This document shows, piece after piece, positions 10,746-23,141 of a stretch of DNA of 64,000 nt. Position 1 is the first letter of the stretch; each line of letters starts with the position of its first letter. The translations under genes and the position numbers were made by a program. Source of the stretch: Prorocentrum cordatum (Eukaryota > Sar > Dinophyceae > Prorocentrales > Prorocentraceae); assembly GCA_963575745.1 (NCBI GenBank), contig CAUYUJ010015719.1, positions 215,001-279,000 of the forward strand, in the 5' to 3' direction. The notes below the pieces were generated by a model. That model worked only from the letters and a program-made list of their open reading frames with translations, made no database searches and was not told the origin of the DNA.

Positions 10746-12380
10746 ACGGTATCCACCGCCTGGGAACCGACGTCCTGGTGCTCCAGCGGGCGGTGGATGT
10801 GGATATATGCCGCCCCCCGGGGATCCAAATATATCAATGAGCCCGCCTCCCGAGGTCCCCGAAGATGGATCCTCCGGGCGGCGGTCATGTATAAATTCCC
10901 GCCGCCTCGGATCCACCTCCTGGCCGCAGGTCTTCTCTGCAGTCGGTCCCGCTGGTCAACCAGGCGGTGCCGCCCAGCGGGGTGGCCAGAAGGCTCCCTC
11001 CCTGAGGAGAGCAGCACAGACCCAGCAGCGTTTCACGGTGCAGTCGGACGTAGGCCTGAAGAACATCCCTCAAGAACATGAGACCCTCCGTCGGCCAAAA
11101 CAAACAGAACATCCAAGGGTACCCTCCCCAGAATGCTCAAGAACATCCAGCACACACGAAACACATGAGGGCCTCCCTCCCCGAACTGATCTCGATCTTC
11201 TACCTCGGTCCGACGGTAGCCTCGAGGTGCGATGGAGCTCATCTTGGATCGCGATTGCGCCGTTCCTTCCCTCCTGCCCCCCCATCCCTCCCCTCATCCT
11301 TCGGGTGCGCCAGAGGAGCGGGGTGGGGAAGGGACGAGTCCGCGCATCACGGTCCGAGGGGCGTGCGGACGAGCGGGGGCGCGGGAGATGCACTTGAAAC
11401 CGAAGAGCGGGCGCTGGCATCTGGGAGACGTACGGCCTGCCCAGAGGATGGGCGCACCGACAAAGCAGGGGGAGGCCCAAGCAGCAATGGGCCCCTTGCG
11501 TTTGTGCGCTGCTGACAGACATTTCAGCGTGGCCCCTCTGTTCCTCTCCTCCTCCTCCTCCTCCTCCTTCCTCCTCCTCCTCCTCCTCCTCCTCCTGGTC
11601 TTCCTCCTCCCGCCTGCTTTCCCCTCCCTCCGCAGCGTGGCGCCGTGAACTTGTCATTGCGTAACTTATTTATCTGCCAATGCGCCGTACGAGCGCTGGG
11701 CTTACCTGACTGACTGACTGCCTGCCATGATGCGGTCGGGAACTTTTGCTTAGCCTATCGCGGCGGCGGCCCTGGCGCCACGCGAGGCCGTGCAAGCGGA
11801 TGGCACATCGCTCCGCTCCTGGGGCCAGGAGGCTTGGGACAGCTCGGGACGTTGATGTCTAGGGACTGGGACGTGGTTGATGCGAGCACAGCAAGCGACC
11901 ACCACCACATCGAAGGCGCACCCTGAAAGATACTTTGGGCGTGCCAGCAGCCGTCAGAATACAGGCGGCCTTGAACGGACAGGACACGCGAGAGGACACA
12001 AGACCCTTCCGAGGGCCGCATCGCCATAGGAGTGTAAGAAGGCACGTATCGCGAGGCACAGGACACAAAGGTACCCTTGAGCTGGCAGGGTCGACCAACT
12101 AATCCGGGCCGACTGTACAAGAGCCGGCTCGGTGGTGGCTGTGGTCGATGCTGGCGCCCCAGGCAGCCAAAAAACGACCGGAACCACAACCAGAGTGCTC
12201 ACGTCGAGGTCGGCGGGCTCTCCTCCCAGGGGCCCTCCTGAAAAATCCACTCGGCTGTGGTTGGAGGCTTTTGTGCTTGCGCCCAGAAGTTCAGCGCGTC
12301 GCGGCGAAGCACACGGTGGGCCAGAGCCCGTGGCGCGAGACGCGAAGCCCAAACTGCTGACCGCATCCTCCCCCGAGTTC
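10746..12380. other. Gene-free stretch
   Basis: No domain, splice pattern or leader relic seen on either strand. A (CTC)n tract at 11548-11610 is the only repeat of note. Frames of 100 to 250 codons overlap on both strands without protein-like composition. Confidence 0.45.
11548..11610. repeat. (CTC)n tract
   Basis: Near-perfect CTC triplets. Confidence 0.9.
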
Positions 12381-12470
12381 TGAGTCGGGCGTGTCCCTCT
12401 GCAGGGGGAATATTCAAACATAGCCCACAGAAGAGCCTGGGGACGATTTTTCCCCATATCCTAAGGATTG
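12381..12470. mobile_element. TIR-A left end, copy 3 (truncated)
   Basis: GAGTCGGGCGTGTCCCTCTG, then CAGGGGGAATATTCAAACAT and the internal GGGGACGATTTTTCCCC block. No matching right end follows before the CTC/GATAA repeats. Confidence 0.7.
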
Positions 12471-12554
12471 GGGTTCTTGTTATTACTCTGACGCCTCCCA
12501 CTCCTCCTCCTCCTTCTTCCTCCCGCTCGCGCCTCCCTCCTCCCAATGATAATC

Positions 12555-12655
12555 ACCAGATAAGACAAGACAAGATAAGATACTACAAGATAAGATAAGA
12601 TAGCACAAGATATGATAAGAAGAGATTTCAAGATAAGATAAGATAAGTTAAGCTC
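12555..12655. repeat. (GATAA)n pentanucleotide repeat
   Basis: Units of AAGATAAGATA with small interruptions. Confidence 0.85.
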
Positions 12656-12670
12656 ACACTCACACTCTCT

Positions 12671-13506
12671 CATGATCACAAAACGCTGCCAGGGGCATCA
12701 TTTGGGAGCCCCAAGGGGGAGCCACCCTGGCTGATCTCACGAGCCCGTTCGCGCCGATTTTGGTGGGACGTCTCAGCTAGAATTGCCGTTTGGCGCCCCC
12801 AACATGTATCTCTTGAGAGCCTCATGGTCACAAAACGCTGCCAGGGGCATCATTTGGGAGCCCCAAGGGGGAGCCACCCTGGCTGATCTCACGAGCCCGT
12901 TCGCGCCGATTTTGGTGGGACGTCTCAGCTAGAATTGCCGTTTGGCGCCCCCAACATGTATCTCTTGAGAGCCTCATGGTCGCAAAACGCTGCCAGGGGC
13001 ATCATTTGGGAGCCCCAAGGGGGAGCCACCCTGGCTGATCTCACGAGCCCGTTCGCGCCGATTTTGGTGGGACGTCTCAGCTAGAATTGCCGTTTGGCGC
13101 CCCAACATGTATCTCTTGAGAGCCTCATGGTCACAAAACGCTGCCAGGGGCATCATTTGGGAGCCCCAAGGGGGAGCCACCCTGGCTGATCTCACGAGCC
13201 CGTTCGCGCCGATTTTGGTGGGACGTCTCAGCTAGAATTGCCGTTTGGCGCCCCCAACATGTATCTCTTGAGAGCCTCATGGTCACAAAACGCTGCCAGG
13301 GGCATCATTTGGGAGCCCCAAGGGGGAGCCACCCTGGCTGATCTCACGAGCCCGTTCGCGCCGATTTTGGTGGGACGCCTCAGCTAGAATTGCCGTTTGG
13401 CCTCCCCAACATGTATCTCTTGAGAGCCTCATGGTCACAAAACGCTGCCAGGGGCATCATTTGGGAGCCCCAAGGGGGAGCCACCCTGGCTGATCTCACG
13501 AGCCCG
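12671..13506. repeat. 152-bp satellite, about 5.5 head-to-tail units
   Basis: Unit starts (CATGGTCACAAAACGCTGCC) fall at 12671, 12823, 12975, 13126, 13278 and 13430, a period of 152 (once 151). Units are nearly identical. The last unit breaks off after CACGAGCCCG and the GA tract starts. The period is not a multiple of three, so the - strand frames here are not a coding repeat. Confidence 0.95.
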
Positions 13507-14440
<934 letters not shown>

Positions 14441-14540
14441 ACTTAAATCCAGATTCGTCCTCACCGAGTCCCACCACCAAGGGAGCGCCAGCAAGGAGAT
14501 GCACATATGGGGATCCCCACGCAGTGAATAATTGATCACC

Positions 14541-14636
14541 TCTGAACTGTTTTTGGATATTTCGGGTATGTTTGAATTTACACCCATTTTGTAAGTTCTC
14601 GCCCCGCGCCCGCCTGTAGGGGACATGCCCGACCTA
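14541..14636. mobile_element. TIR-A right end, copy 4 (truncated)
   Basis: AT-richer interior followed by GCCTGTAGGGGACATGCCCG and ACCTA. The left part is replaced by the GA-tract border. Confidence 0.7.
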
Positions 14637-14639
14637 ACC

Positions 14640-15239
14640 TCAGTCCTCACCCCCGTCCCTGGTGGTTTTCGGGCCGCAGCTCGGGCCTCTGACTGGACCT
14701 TCGGGGCGAGCCGGGCTCTCGACGAGGCGCGCAGCCTCTGAAGCAGACATCCCGAGGCTGGACAGCCGCCGAGGCCCGCCTCCTCGCTCTAGCCGAACCT
14801 CTCCCTTCGCGCCTTCGTGCCCCCAGTGATCACCACGGTCTTGCGGCTCAAGCTGGGCGGGATGTCCAGGCCGCTGCCCTGGGAGAGACGCGTGCCGGTG
14901 AGGGGCCTGGTCGGCCCGCGTCGGGGGCGTGGGCGGGGCATCGGGGCGGGGCCAGCGCGGATTCAGCGACCGATCCTCCTCCTCGCCCTCCTCCTCATTG
15001 GCCTCCGTGCCCTGCTGTTTCACATCTTCCCCATCATAGCTTCCTCCTCTGATTTCTCTTCCTGGCCCTCCTAATTCCCCCCCCTCCCCCCCGCCCTCCC
15101 CACCTCCCACTTCCCCCGCCCAGTCCCTTCTGCTCCCCCCTCCCTTCTCTTCCTCCTCCCTTTCCTCATCGTTCCCGCTTTCTCGTCCTCCTTCTCCTCC
15201 CGCTGCTCCTGCTCCTCCTCCTCCTTCATCCTGTGCCTG
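14640..15239. other. Gene-free stretch, CCT-rich in its second half
   Basis: No recognisable coding sequence. From about 14970 to 15230 the + strand is CTC/CCC-rich. Confidence 0.5.
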
Positions 15240-15368
15240 GCAAGGGGCCCGTCGACCTGCCGGTGTACCCTCTGTTTTGGGACGCCCTCCGATCCATGCT
15301 CCGAGGCTCTTCCTCCTCCTCTTCTTGGGGTCCCAAACACCAGAGGTCGCTTAGGAGTCTCATGTGTA

Positions 15369-16703
15369 ATGTACACTGGGCCGCGAGCGCGAGTGCACGG
15401 ACACGGCATGCACCCCTGTGGTAAGTGCAGGTTGTGCATGGAGGAGGAGGGTACTTTGTGGCACAGACATTTTCACTGCGTGGCTCACTCGGGGCTTCGC
15501 CGGGACGGCGTTTCAAATTGGTTGATGCAGAGGGCCATGCGTGTCAAGGCTAGCGGGGACGAGATGGCAGAGAGATTCGCACGCTGCATTTTCCCATCAC
15601 CGCTCGTGTTCATCCCAGCTGGAAGTCCAAAGCAGGAGATTTTTGGGATACATCGACCTGTGACGGGCCGGCTGTCGGGCCTGATCTTTTCGGATGGAGC
15701 GGCCCTCTGGCCTGGTATCCCTGGTGTTTCTAGGGCTGGTTGGGCGCATGTCCAAGTGAACGAATTCGGAGACGTTGTGGCCGGGGCTTACGGCCCCGTG
15801 CCGTTCAGGCACGGGCCGCGCCAGACGGCTAAAGACGGAGAGGACTACGCGGTCTACATGCTAACTCAATGAACGATGACAACGATCGATCTCTACTCGA
15901 ATTGCCTCGGAACTTTAAACGTTCTCTGAGGTGGTCCTGGCTCGGGGGCGTCTGCGGGAGGGCCGCGGGCCTCGTGATGGAGAGCGCGAGATGGGCAGCG
16001 CAGCTTGAGATGCACTTGCAAGAATTGGAAAGAAGTAGGCAAGACACGGTAGTATTGGATTCCGACGCCATCCAGCTAATTCCCCATACGCTGGAGCGGC
16101 CACCCCAGCCGGAGCCCGTGCAAGCGGCTTCCGATGATGAAGAGACGGGTGACGGGTCGGACGGGGGTCGGGGTCTTGATTGGGTCGATCTGACCACGAA
16201 CGCGTTTTATATTTGTGGCCACGCTCTCATGAGATGCGAAGTGACATCCCCGCAGAGGGGGGGGAAATTATTGTGTATATTGTTGTCGTTGTGGTGGGCA
16301 TTGCCAAGATTATCAGCCTGGGGAATCTTTGAAGGCGGATTGCCGGGGACGGCCCAGGACTCCCCAGAAAGAGTCCGCGTTGAAGCGAATTCGTGACGGC
16401 AAGCACCCCCATTACCGAGCAACCACGAAGCATCTGTTGCTGTCGGGCTCTTGGGGTCTGAGCGATACGGAACGAGACTTGATGTCCGTGCGCGTCCGTC
16501 CATCTCGCGCCCTGCCGCCAGCACAGGTAGGCAAGGCCTCGACAGGATGCGCTTCGAAGGAACAGGTCCTGGAGGCATTCGGCTTGCTCGAATGTGACCT
16601 CGCCCAAGTACGGGCTTTGGGCGAGGCGGCTAGGCGGCCGCCGGAGGAAGGAGAGGATGACGGGTCCTCTGAATCCGATGGCGATGTTTGTGATTGCTGT
16701 TAA
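15369..16703 (+). pseudogene. 3' end of a LINE-type retroelement: zinc motif, RNase H domain, C-terminal tail
   Basis: Frame 15369-15872 has a zinc-type motif (CGKCRLCMEEEGTLWHRHFHC core, near 15420-15480) and then an RNase H-like segment: GLIFSDGAALWPG (Asp of the first strand), SRAGWAHV, YGPVPFR and the GEDYAVYML helix (acidic residue), matching the order seen in dinoflagellate non-LTR elements. It stops at 15872. A frame from 15869 carries LDWVDLTTNAFYICGHALMR and ends at 16396. A third, 16329-16703, reads CRGRPRTPQKES, ALKRIRDGKHPHYRAT and a final DGDVCDCC. Two frame changes and the absence of reverse transcriptase upstream make this a truncated, dead copy. Confidence 0.7.
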
Positions 16704-16739
16704 ACTGACTTTAGGTCGCTCCACAACAACAACCTTCAT

Positions 16740-17110
16740 CCTGTGCCCTCCTCCTATGCCTCGCCCATCTTTTCTCCTCCTCCTCCTCCTCCTCTCTCAT
16801 CGCTCCTCCCTCCTCCCTCCTCCCTTGTCGTCCCCGCCTCTCCCTGCCTCCCGCCACCTCTCGCCTTCCAGCCTCTAGCCTCAAAACCCTCCAATCCCTT
16901 CTCCCTCCTCAAATGCTCCCTCATCCCCCCCTCTACCATCCCTTCTCCCTTCTCCCTCTTTTTCTTCTTCTGATTCTTACTATTCTTCCGCCGCCTCCTC
17001 CTCCTCCTCTTCCTCCAGGCTCCCGCCTTCCTTTCACTTCACCTCCTCCTCCAAACCGTCCCCCCATCTTCATCCTCTTCATCCCCTCCCCACCCCTGAT
17101 CTTTTCCTCG
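16740..17110. repeat. CCT-rich low-complexity stretch
   Basis: Pyrimidine-rich DNA with CTC and CCTC runs between the retroelement tail and the CATA repeat. No gene seen. Confidence 0.7.
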
Positions 17111-17171
17111 TGGGGCATCTCAGGGAACAGGGGGAGACGGCGTGCGAAGGGGAAAACTTGCACCTACACCT

Positions 17172-17480
17172 ATTTATACATACATACATACATACATACA
17201 TACATACATACATACATACATACATACATACATACATGCATGCATGCAGACGTGCGTACATACATACATACATACATACATACATACATACATACATACA
17301 TACATACATACATACATACATACATACATACGTACATACGCACAAACATACATACATACAAACATCCATTCATCCATCCATTCATCCATCCATACATACA
17401 TACCTACAGACAGATAGACAGACAGACATACATACATGCATACATACATACACACATCTATACATGCATACATCCATATA
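17172..17480. repeat. (CATA)n tetranucleotide repeat
   Basis: About 310 bp of ACAT/CATA with ATGC, ATCC and CAGA interruptions. It gives IHTY runs on + and MYVC runs on -. Confidence 0.97.
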
Positions 17481-18292
17481 CACACATGTGTATGAGCATG
17501 TGGATCCTGGGGTACTCCCGCCCCCTGAAAACTGAGCGGAGGGAGTCAATTGTCAAGACTCCCCTTCCTTCACCTTCGCTACTCTGCCTTCCTCGTCTTC
17601 TCGACTCCGCCTTCCCCCTCGTCTCAACTATCCTCCTCCTCCTCCGTTCTCATATCCACTTTTTTTTCTTCCTGCAGCTGGAGGATTGACAACGAAACAA
17701 CAAACAACAAAGACGCACACACACGCACACACAGACATACACACAAACAACGTTACTGAAGTGTTGGCGGATGAAACTGTTGACTACTCATACATATATA
17801 ACTGTAGTTTTACACAAACAATACCCAAAGACCCAAGAGACGCCAAACGGCAGAGAGGAGGAAAGGAAGAAGAAGGAGAAGGAGGGCGTTGGAAAGCAAC
17901 CAACAAATGTAACAAGCACAAGCAACACATTACCTGAAGTGCTGGCGGCGGAAGCGTTAGGACAACCATTGGGGACGCAACAACAATCCCAGGAGAAACC
18001 GTCCGAAGGGAAACGTTCGAAAAACCCAACGTTATCTGTGGACGTTGCTTTTTTGGCTTTCCCACTGGCTGTCCTCAGGTTCTGCCGCCACCACGGCAAT
18101 TTCGTTGTTTGTACTTTTGTTCCGTGTGCTTGGTTGATTTCCAACGCCATGAAACGTTTGACAATATGAATGCTACTCTCGCCCCTCGCCTGATGACGTC
18201 CGGAAGATGTTCGGCCCTCCTCCACATACTGTTCTTTTATATACGCAGGGTTCCCAGGAGTTGGGTCGTCGCTGTTTTTGTTTTAAAAGGTT
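17481..18292. other. Stretch without a recognised gene; contains a short direct duplication
   Basis: The segments at about 17754-17782 (TACTGAAGTGTTGGCGGATG) and 17932-17960 (TACCTGAAGTGCTGGCGGCG) are diverged copies. A 132-codon + frame (17771-18169) spans them but shows no family motif. Confidence 0.5.
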
Positions 18293-18480
18293 GCTCCCGC
18301 TGAAGCGCTGGACTCATTTTCGGGCTTCCGCTCGTTCCGAATCGTGCTCCCGCTGCAGCGCAGGCCTCATTTCAGCGCTTTCGCTCGTTCCGAATCGTGC
18401 TCCCGCTGCAGCGCTAGCCTTATTTCCGCGTTTCCGTTCGTTCCGAATCGTGCTCCCGCTGCAGCGCTGGCGTCACTATT
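18293..18480. repeat. 53-bp tandem repeat, about 3.5 units
   Basis: GCTCCCGCTG starts at 18293, 18346, 18399 and 18452, exactly 53 bp apart. Each unit ends CGTTCCGAATCGT. Confidence 0.92.
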
Positions 18481-18790
18481 TCCAGTACCATGCAACGGCA
18501 TGCAATGCAATGCTATGTGGTGTTCCGCTCTGCGATGCCATGCCTTCAGCTGCAATGCTAGGATATGCACTGCTTGGCTACGCAGTGTCACGCCATGCTA
18601 TGCCATGCTACGATTTGATCTTCAACGCCATGTGATGTCATGTTATGTTCTGTGCCGCTGTGCGATGTATACCATTATATGCGTTGCAATGCTTTGTGTT
18701 GCAATTCTTCGCTACGCAACGCCACGCCATGCTATGCCGTACTACGCGCTGCCGTGCAACTCTACACCCTGCTATGCTGTGCTCTACGAT
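18481..18790. repeat. Degenerate TGCTA/ATGCY pentamer-like repeat
   Basis: ATGC-containing words recur every 5 or 10 bases for 300 bp. Composition resembles the GCATA tract at 44430-44715. Confidence 0.7.
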
Positions 18791-18949
18791 GCATCGCGCA
18801 CCCTCTCGGGATCATTGCCCGGTTTAACATCCGACTGTGCGAATGGAGGGGGGATCTACGCTATGGTAAGAGATGGGAGGGATGGGGTGGGACGTCAGAT
18901 ATGACGCGAGCGCACTTAGCTCGTCCTCCCCCCTCCCCCTCCTCCTCCT

Positions 18950-19083
18950 CGTTCTTCTCCTCTTCCTCGTCTTCCTCCTCCTCCTCCTCCTCCTCCTCCT
19001 CCTCCTTCTCCTCCTCCTCCTCCTCCTCCTTCTCCTCCTCCTCCTCCTCCTCCTCCTCCTCCTCCTCCTCCTCCTCCTCCTCC
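18950..19083. repeat. (CTC)n tract
   Basis: Nearly uninterrupted CTC for about 120 bp. Confidence 0.95.
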
Positions 19084-19314
19084 CCTTGAATTTTACTTCC
19101 GCCGCCTTTCGCCGGCCCCCCGCTGACGAAGCGACAGCAGCTTCCCGCTGGACCCCCCCGGAGGCGGGGAGCCCCCCCCGGCGGAACGCGGCGCATCGTC
19201 CCGAGGCGTCGCCGCGTCGCGCGAGGCTCTCGCTGCCTCGGTTGCCGTCCCCGCGCCCTCGTCGGACCCGCGGACCCGCAAAGGGGCTGTTCTGACAGGG
19301 GATAGGTCGACCCC

Positions 19315-19485
19315 TGCAGTCGGGCCGCTGAAATAAGGAACGCTAAATAAGGAACGAGGCCCCTTGTTGGCCCCCAAAGCGACTGCGTACACGAGGAGGG
19401 CTTGAGGAACAGCCATGGAAGGGCCTAAGGGACCTCGAGCCCCTTCCGAACCCAAACTGTTCCTCAGTCCAGCGACTTGACTGTA
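19315..19485. mobile_element. TIR-B Tc1/mariner-like miniature element, copy 1
   Basis: Left end CAGTCGGGCCGCTG with AATAAGGAACGCTAAATAAG pairs with right end CAGCGACTTGACTGTA. The subterminal GGAACGAGGCCCC is mirrored by CTCGAGCCCCTTCC. Compare 26276 and 32954. Confidence 0.85.
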
Positions 19486-19710
19486 TCCCAGGCTCCGTGG
19501 GGTCTTCGAATGGACCCAAGAATTCTGGACCAGAAAATTGGAGGGGGGGGGGGGCGGCGGCCCCCCTCGATAGGGAGTGCGTCCGAAGGGCCCCCTTGGG
19601 GTGTGTCCCAGGGCTGCTTCCTGAACGGCCAGGCTTTTTCGGGCGGAGCTCTCGGCGGGTGGGGGAGAAGAAGCGCCTGCGATGTTCATCCGCTCCCCGT
19701 CGTCCTCGAG

Positions 19711-19842
19711 TTAGGTCGGGCACGTCCGCCTCACACGAACCATTGTTCAAACACACCCCAAAATTGTCCAAACATCGTACCCCGACGTTCTGTATTACTA
19801 TCTCTGAGTACTCCTCCTTTAGAAGGGGCATGCCCGACCTAA
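19711..19842. mobile_element. TIR-A miniature inverted-repeat element, copy 5
   Basis: The outermost bases are perfectly inverted: TTAGGTCGGGC and GCCCGACCTAA. The terminal TA on both sides is the likely target duplication. The interior has AAACATCGTACCCCGACG. At 132 bp it is the shortest complete copy. Confidence 0.9.
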
Positions 19843-19924
19843 GGGTCGGGGGAGAGGACATCGCATGCGATGCTCATCGGCTCCCCGTCGTTCTCGAGGC
19901 GACGCCCCCTCCGGAACGACCTCT

Positions 19925-20085
19925 GTGAAGGGGCCCTGGGACACACAAACAAATACACACAAACAAAAGGATCTCCCATATTTTCCCATCTTTTGTTGGT
20001 TTTTGTCTTCCCCCACTTCCCATATTTTCCCATATTTTCCTGGGAGTGGGCGATTCCTTGTGTCTGTGTGTTTTTTCCCCCTCCC
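19925..20085 (+). repeat. Dispersed repeat E, copy 1
   Basis: Shares with 41709-41870 GAAGGGGCCC, GGACACACAAA.AAATACACA, CCCATATTTTCCTGGG and TTGTGTCTGTGTGTTTTTTC in the same order. Confidence 0.9.
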
Positions 20086-20227
20086 GACTCCGTCGCCAGC
20101 GCTGCGCAGCCGTGGTCGCGGAGAGGACGCGGGCGCCGCCTGCCGACCGACAGGGCACAGCTCGACGGATGCGGCGTCCCGCGCGCGTTCCGCGGCCCGC
20201 CCGCGCGGCAGCAGTGGATCCAGCGGC

Positions 20228-20397
20228 TAGGTCGGGTGCGTTTCCCCCTATGGAGGCGGAGTTCGGAAGAAAGTGAAGCACGGTCAACAACTGATCGGAG
20301 ATGGGCGAACAAGGCAATGCTCCAGACATCGTCCCCACACCATGGTTCGACTACGTGTTCGGATATATTCCTCCCGTAGAGGGACGCGCCCGCCTTA
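20228..20397. mobile_element. TIR-A miniature inverted-repeat element, copy 6
   Basis: TAGGTCGGGTGCGTTTCCCC opens and TAGAGGGACGCGCCCGCCTTA closes in inverted orientation, with CAGACATCGTCCCC inside. TA at both outer ends. The body is GC-richer than in other copies. Confidence 0.8.
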
Positions 20398-21104
20398 GAT
20401 TCCAGCGGCCGATCCGTCGCATGGGGGCGCTGCCGCAGATGCCGTCGCCAGAGGCGCTGGCGTCGGAGCAGGGGCTCCGAAGGGGCAGGCGCGCCGGGGA
20501 CCGAGAGTGGTGGCGACGGCAGGCATGGGCGGGTGCCCTGCTGGCACCTGCTCCCGAGCCGCTGTGCCTCTCTGCGGCAATGCAGGCCACGTCGCTGCTC
20601 CAGGCGCCCGGGCGCCTGCCTTCGCCTCTGGTCCGGGCTGCACCCTGGGCACTTACCTGCGCAGGCGAAGCCGCAACGACGAGGAGACCACGGAGTGCTG
20701 CCCAGCAATTCTGCAACAGCGCGGGATTGCATCATCTGCGCACCGAGGCTGCACCTCGAGATCGCAAGCACCCCAAAGGTAGTCGGTACCGCCCATGGTG
20801 ACCTGGCCGCCGCAGGTGGATGCGGCGGGAGAAGATTGCACCCGCATCGCGGCAGGTGGCGCATCGCCATTGCGACGACACCCAGGAAGCACGGCGGCGG
20901 TACCTCTCGAAGTGGGAACACGGTCGCCAAGCCTGCAGCGTCGGCACGCACGAGGGTGCCTTTGGTCAAGATGGCCACGGAAGGATGAGGGAGGGAGGGC
21001 GCGGAGGAGGCAGGCAGGGCCGTCCACGGCGACGACAGCGCACTGGAAAACCGACCGAGCCAGCAGCCGACCGAAACCAGCGGGACGCGGGAGCAGCCTG
21101 GAAG
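20398..21104. other. Gene-free stretch
   Basis: Overlapping alanine/arginine-rich frames on both strands; none carries a motif. Confidence 0.45.
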
Positions 21105-21212
21105 GGCGCAGCGGCGCAGCAAAAGGGCGCGGCCGATGCGGCCGAAGCGGACCGACCGAGCGCGCAACCGACCGTGACGCAGCGGAGCTGACCGAGCCGC
21201 GGCAACCCTTGC
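21105..21212 (+). repeat. Dispersed repeat H, copy 1
   Basis: Matches 27106-27214 through CGCAGCGGCGCAGCAA, GGCCGA, GACCGACCGA, CAACCGACCG and GACC.AGCCGCGG. Both copies sit beside trinucleotide tracts. Confidence 0.8.
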
Positions 21213-21225
21213 CAGAGGAACGATG

Positions 21226-21325
21226 GCGCGGAGGAGGAGGAGGAGGAGGAGGAGGAGGAGGAGCAGCAGCAGCAGCAGGAGGAGGAGAGGGAGGAGGATG
21301 ATGAGGAGGCGGAGGAGGAGGAGGA
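21226..21325. repeat. (AGG)n tract with CAG interruption
   Basis: AGG triplets broken by a short CAG run. Confidence 0.9.
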
Positions 21326-21347
21326 GACGAACGGAAGAGGAAAAACA

Positions 21348-21369
21348 CCGTAGCTATTTTTGGCTCAAG
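21348..21369 (+). other. Full-length spliced-leader relic on the + strand
   Basis: CCGTAGCTATTTTTGGCTCA plus AG matches the dinoflagellate leader with one C-to-T change and one extra T. It therefore marks the 5' end of a retroposed mRNA running rightward. No long frame follows; the nearest ATG in the same direction (about 21452) opens only about 23 codons. Confidence 0.8.
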
Positions 21370-21965
21370 CCTCGACAAGCAGGTATCTATGCTTCCCTTC
21401 GTTGTCCGCTCCATGATGTCTGATCCCCCGTGCAGGTTCTGTACTTTCTCCATGGCAGGCTCCTCAGGGATTCGTCGACGGGAGCTGGCCAGACACTTTA
21501 AAAGGCTCAGCCATGGAGTCTGAGCTCCTGGGCCTCTCATAAGACTCGCAACAGAAGTCTTCGGATCGGCATTGCGTACTACCCGACCCGCCACATCACG
21601 GGCCCGTCGGTGTCAGACTTCATCGGTCAAGTACCTCCAGCACGGATGCGGCCGCAAGAAACCCTCGCCGGCAGCCCAGCAGTGGAAGCTCGCCCGCAAG
21701 ATGCACACGGGGGGGGGCCCAGAGCACCCTGAACGCAGCAGCTCCTCCAACGGCCGCGGGAAGTCACCGCGCAGCGCGCGGAGTGAAGAAACCCAGGGCA
21801 CCCTGACGACAAGCATCTAGTCTCTTGATGCGCGTCCCCCCGCTGTAGGTGAAGACGCGCGTGGGGAGCCACGGCAGTCACCCCGTGGACCTCGAGCAGT
21901 GGGCCAAACAGTTGAGACAGTGACAACGTGCAGCTCTATGTAGAGCCTGTGCGCCCATCTACAGA

Positions 21966-22137
21966 AGGAGCTCGACCACAAGAAAACCTTCCGCAAGACA
22001 CTCATCCCTGAGACCCCATGATGTCCATTGATTGTTGGTATGGGGACGTCACGTTTTCCACCGCAGAACCACGAAACCCAAGGAACCCAGGGAACCCTGG
22101 AGGCAAGCAGGGTGTTTCTTGACATGGGCTTCATCTG
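21966..22137 (+). repeat. Dispersed repeat C, copy 2
   Basis: See copy 1 at 10575 for the shared blocks. Just upstream, GCCCATCTACAGAAGGAG resembles a decayed TIR-A end, so both copies adjoin that family. Confidence 0.8.
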
Positions 22138-22397
22138 TACCTCAGTGATGGAACAGAACGTCGTGAACGTCCAGACCACGTGAACATCAAGGCTCTCCTC
22201 GTGGACCTCCGCGCAGATGCGGGCAACGAACATGTCGGTGCAGAACCAGCTGCAGGCCACGGGCGTGCAGCTCCGCAGCCGGGCCGCCAGCGCTGCAGAT
22301 GTCGAGGGTCTGCTGGCGGAGCTCTCCCCGGCGTGCAAAGCAACGAGAGAACGCGGGGCAGGCGAACTCCCTCCTCCTCCTCCTCCTTCTCCTCCTC

Positions 22398-22400
22398 CTC

Positions 22401-22494
<94 letters not shown>

Positions 22495-22495
22495 G
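22398..22495. repeat. (CTA)n tract
   Basis: About 32 uninterrupted CTA/ACT triplets preceded by CTC triplets. Confidence 0.98.
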
Positions 22496-22759
22496 ACCCC
22501 ATTCGCGCCATATGAATCCATAACTCCGACGGACGCTGGGCAGCTCTAACAAACGAGCTAAGCATTTCCCACAGGAGGATCAGCCTCGGGGATGGCCTAC
22601 CAGAGGCCGAACGCACCGAGGGCGGAATGCCGCCAGAAGACGAAAACGGGCCCACGGGGCCCGAGGCGAGGGAGGGGCCCGAAGCAGATCCCACCCGTCA
22701 GAAAGCCCAACCCCCCGCCCGCTGACGGCCCGCGCGGGCCGCGGGGCGCCTCCACTCAC

Positions 22760-23140
22760 ACCTACTTCATGCCCACGAGCTGCTTGGCCCTGGGCCCCCT
22801 CGGGCCCTTGTCCACCTTCCTGGAGCCGCCCCAGGCGCTAAGGATCACGCCGAGGGCAAGCAGGAGCACGTGGCGCCCACGGGGACCGCCGAGGCCACCA
22901 GCGGAGTCCGCAGGGGCGCCTCCTCGAACTTGTCGTCCTTCAGGGCACCGCCCCCATGTCTCCAGCCGGTCCTTGTTCAGCTTCTCCACGTGTTTGCCGT
23001 GGCGCCGAGCACGTGCCCTCGAATACTCATTGTCACTCTCACCTCGTACATCTGGCTGATTGGGAAGTCCTTGATCCACTCGCTGGCGTCCTCGCTCTTG
23101 CCCTGCTCGTGCATGCTGCGCACTCTCGGCCCACGTACTT
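22760..23140 (-). other. Possible further 3' exons of the 23.1-23.6 kb gene
   Basis: On the - strand, GTAAG and GTGAG donors and CAG acceptors alternate with short coding-like pieces such as GKSEDASEWIKDFPISQMYE and KLNKDRLE. A final frame ends at 22762 with a hydrophobic run (HVLLLALGVILSAWGG) and a basic tail (SRKVDKGPRGPRAKQLVGMK), suggesting a C-terminal membrane anchor. Exon joins are not resolved. Confidence 0.3.
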
Positions 23141-23141
23141 C

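Noticed and set aside
17172-17480. Cysteine- and tyrosine-rich small proteins on the - strand
   Set aside because: Pure (CATA)n translation (MYVC repeats).
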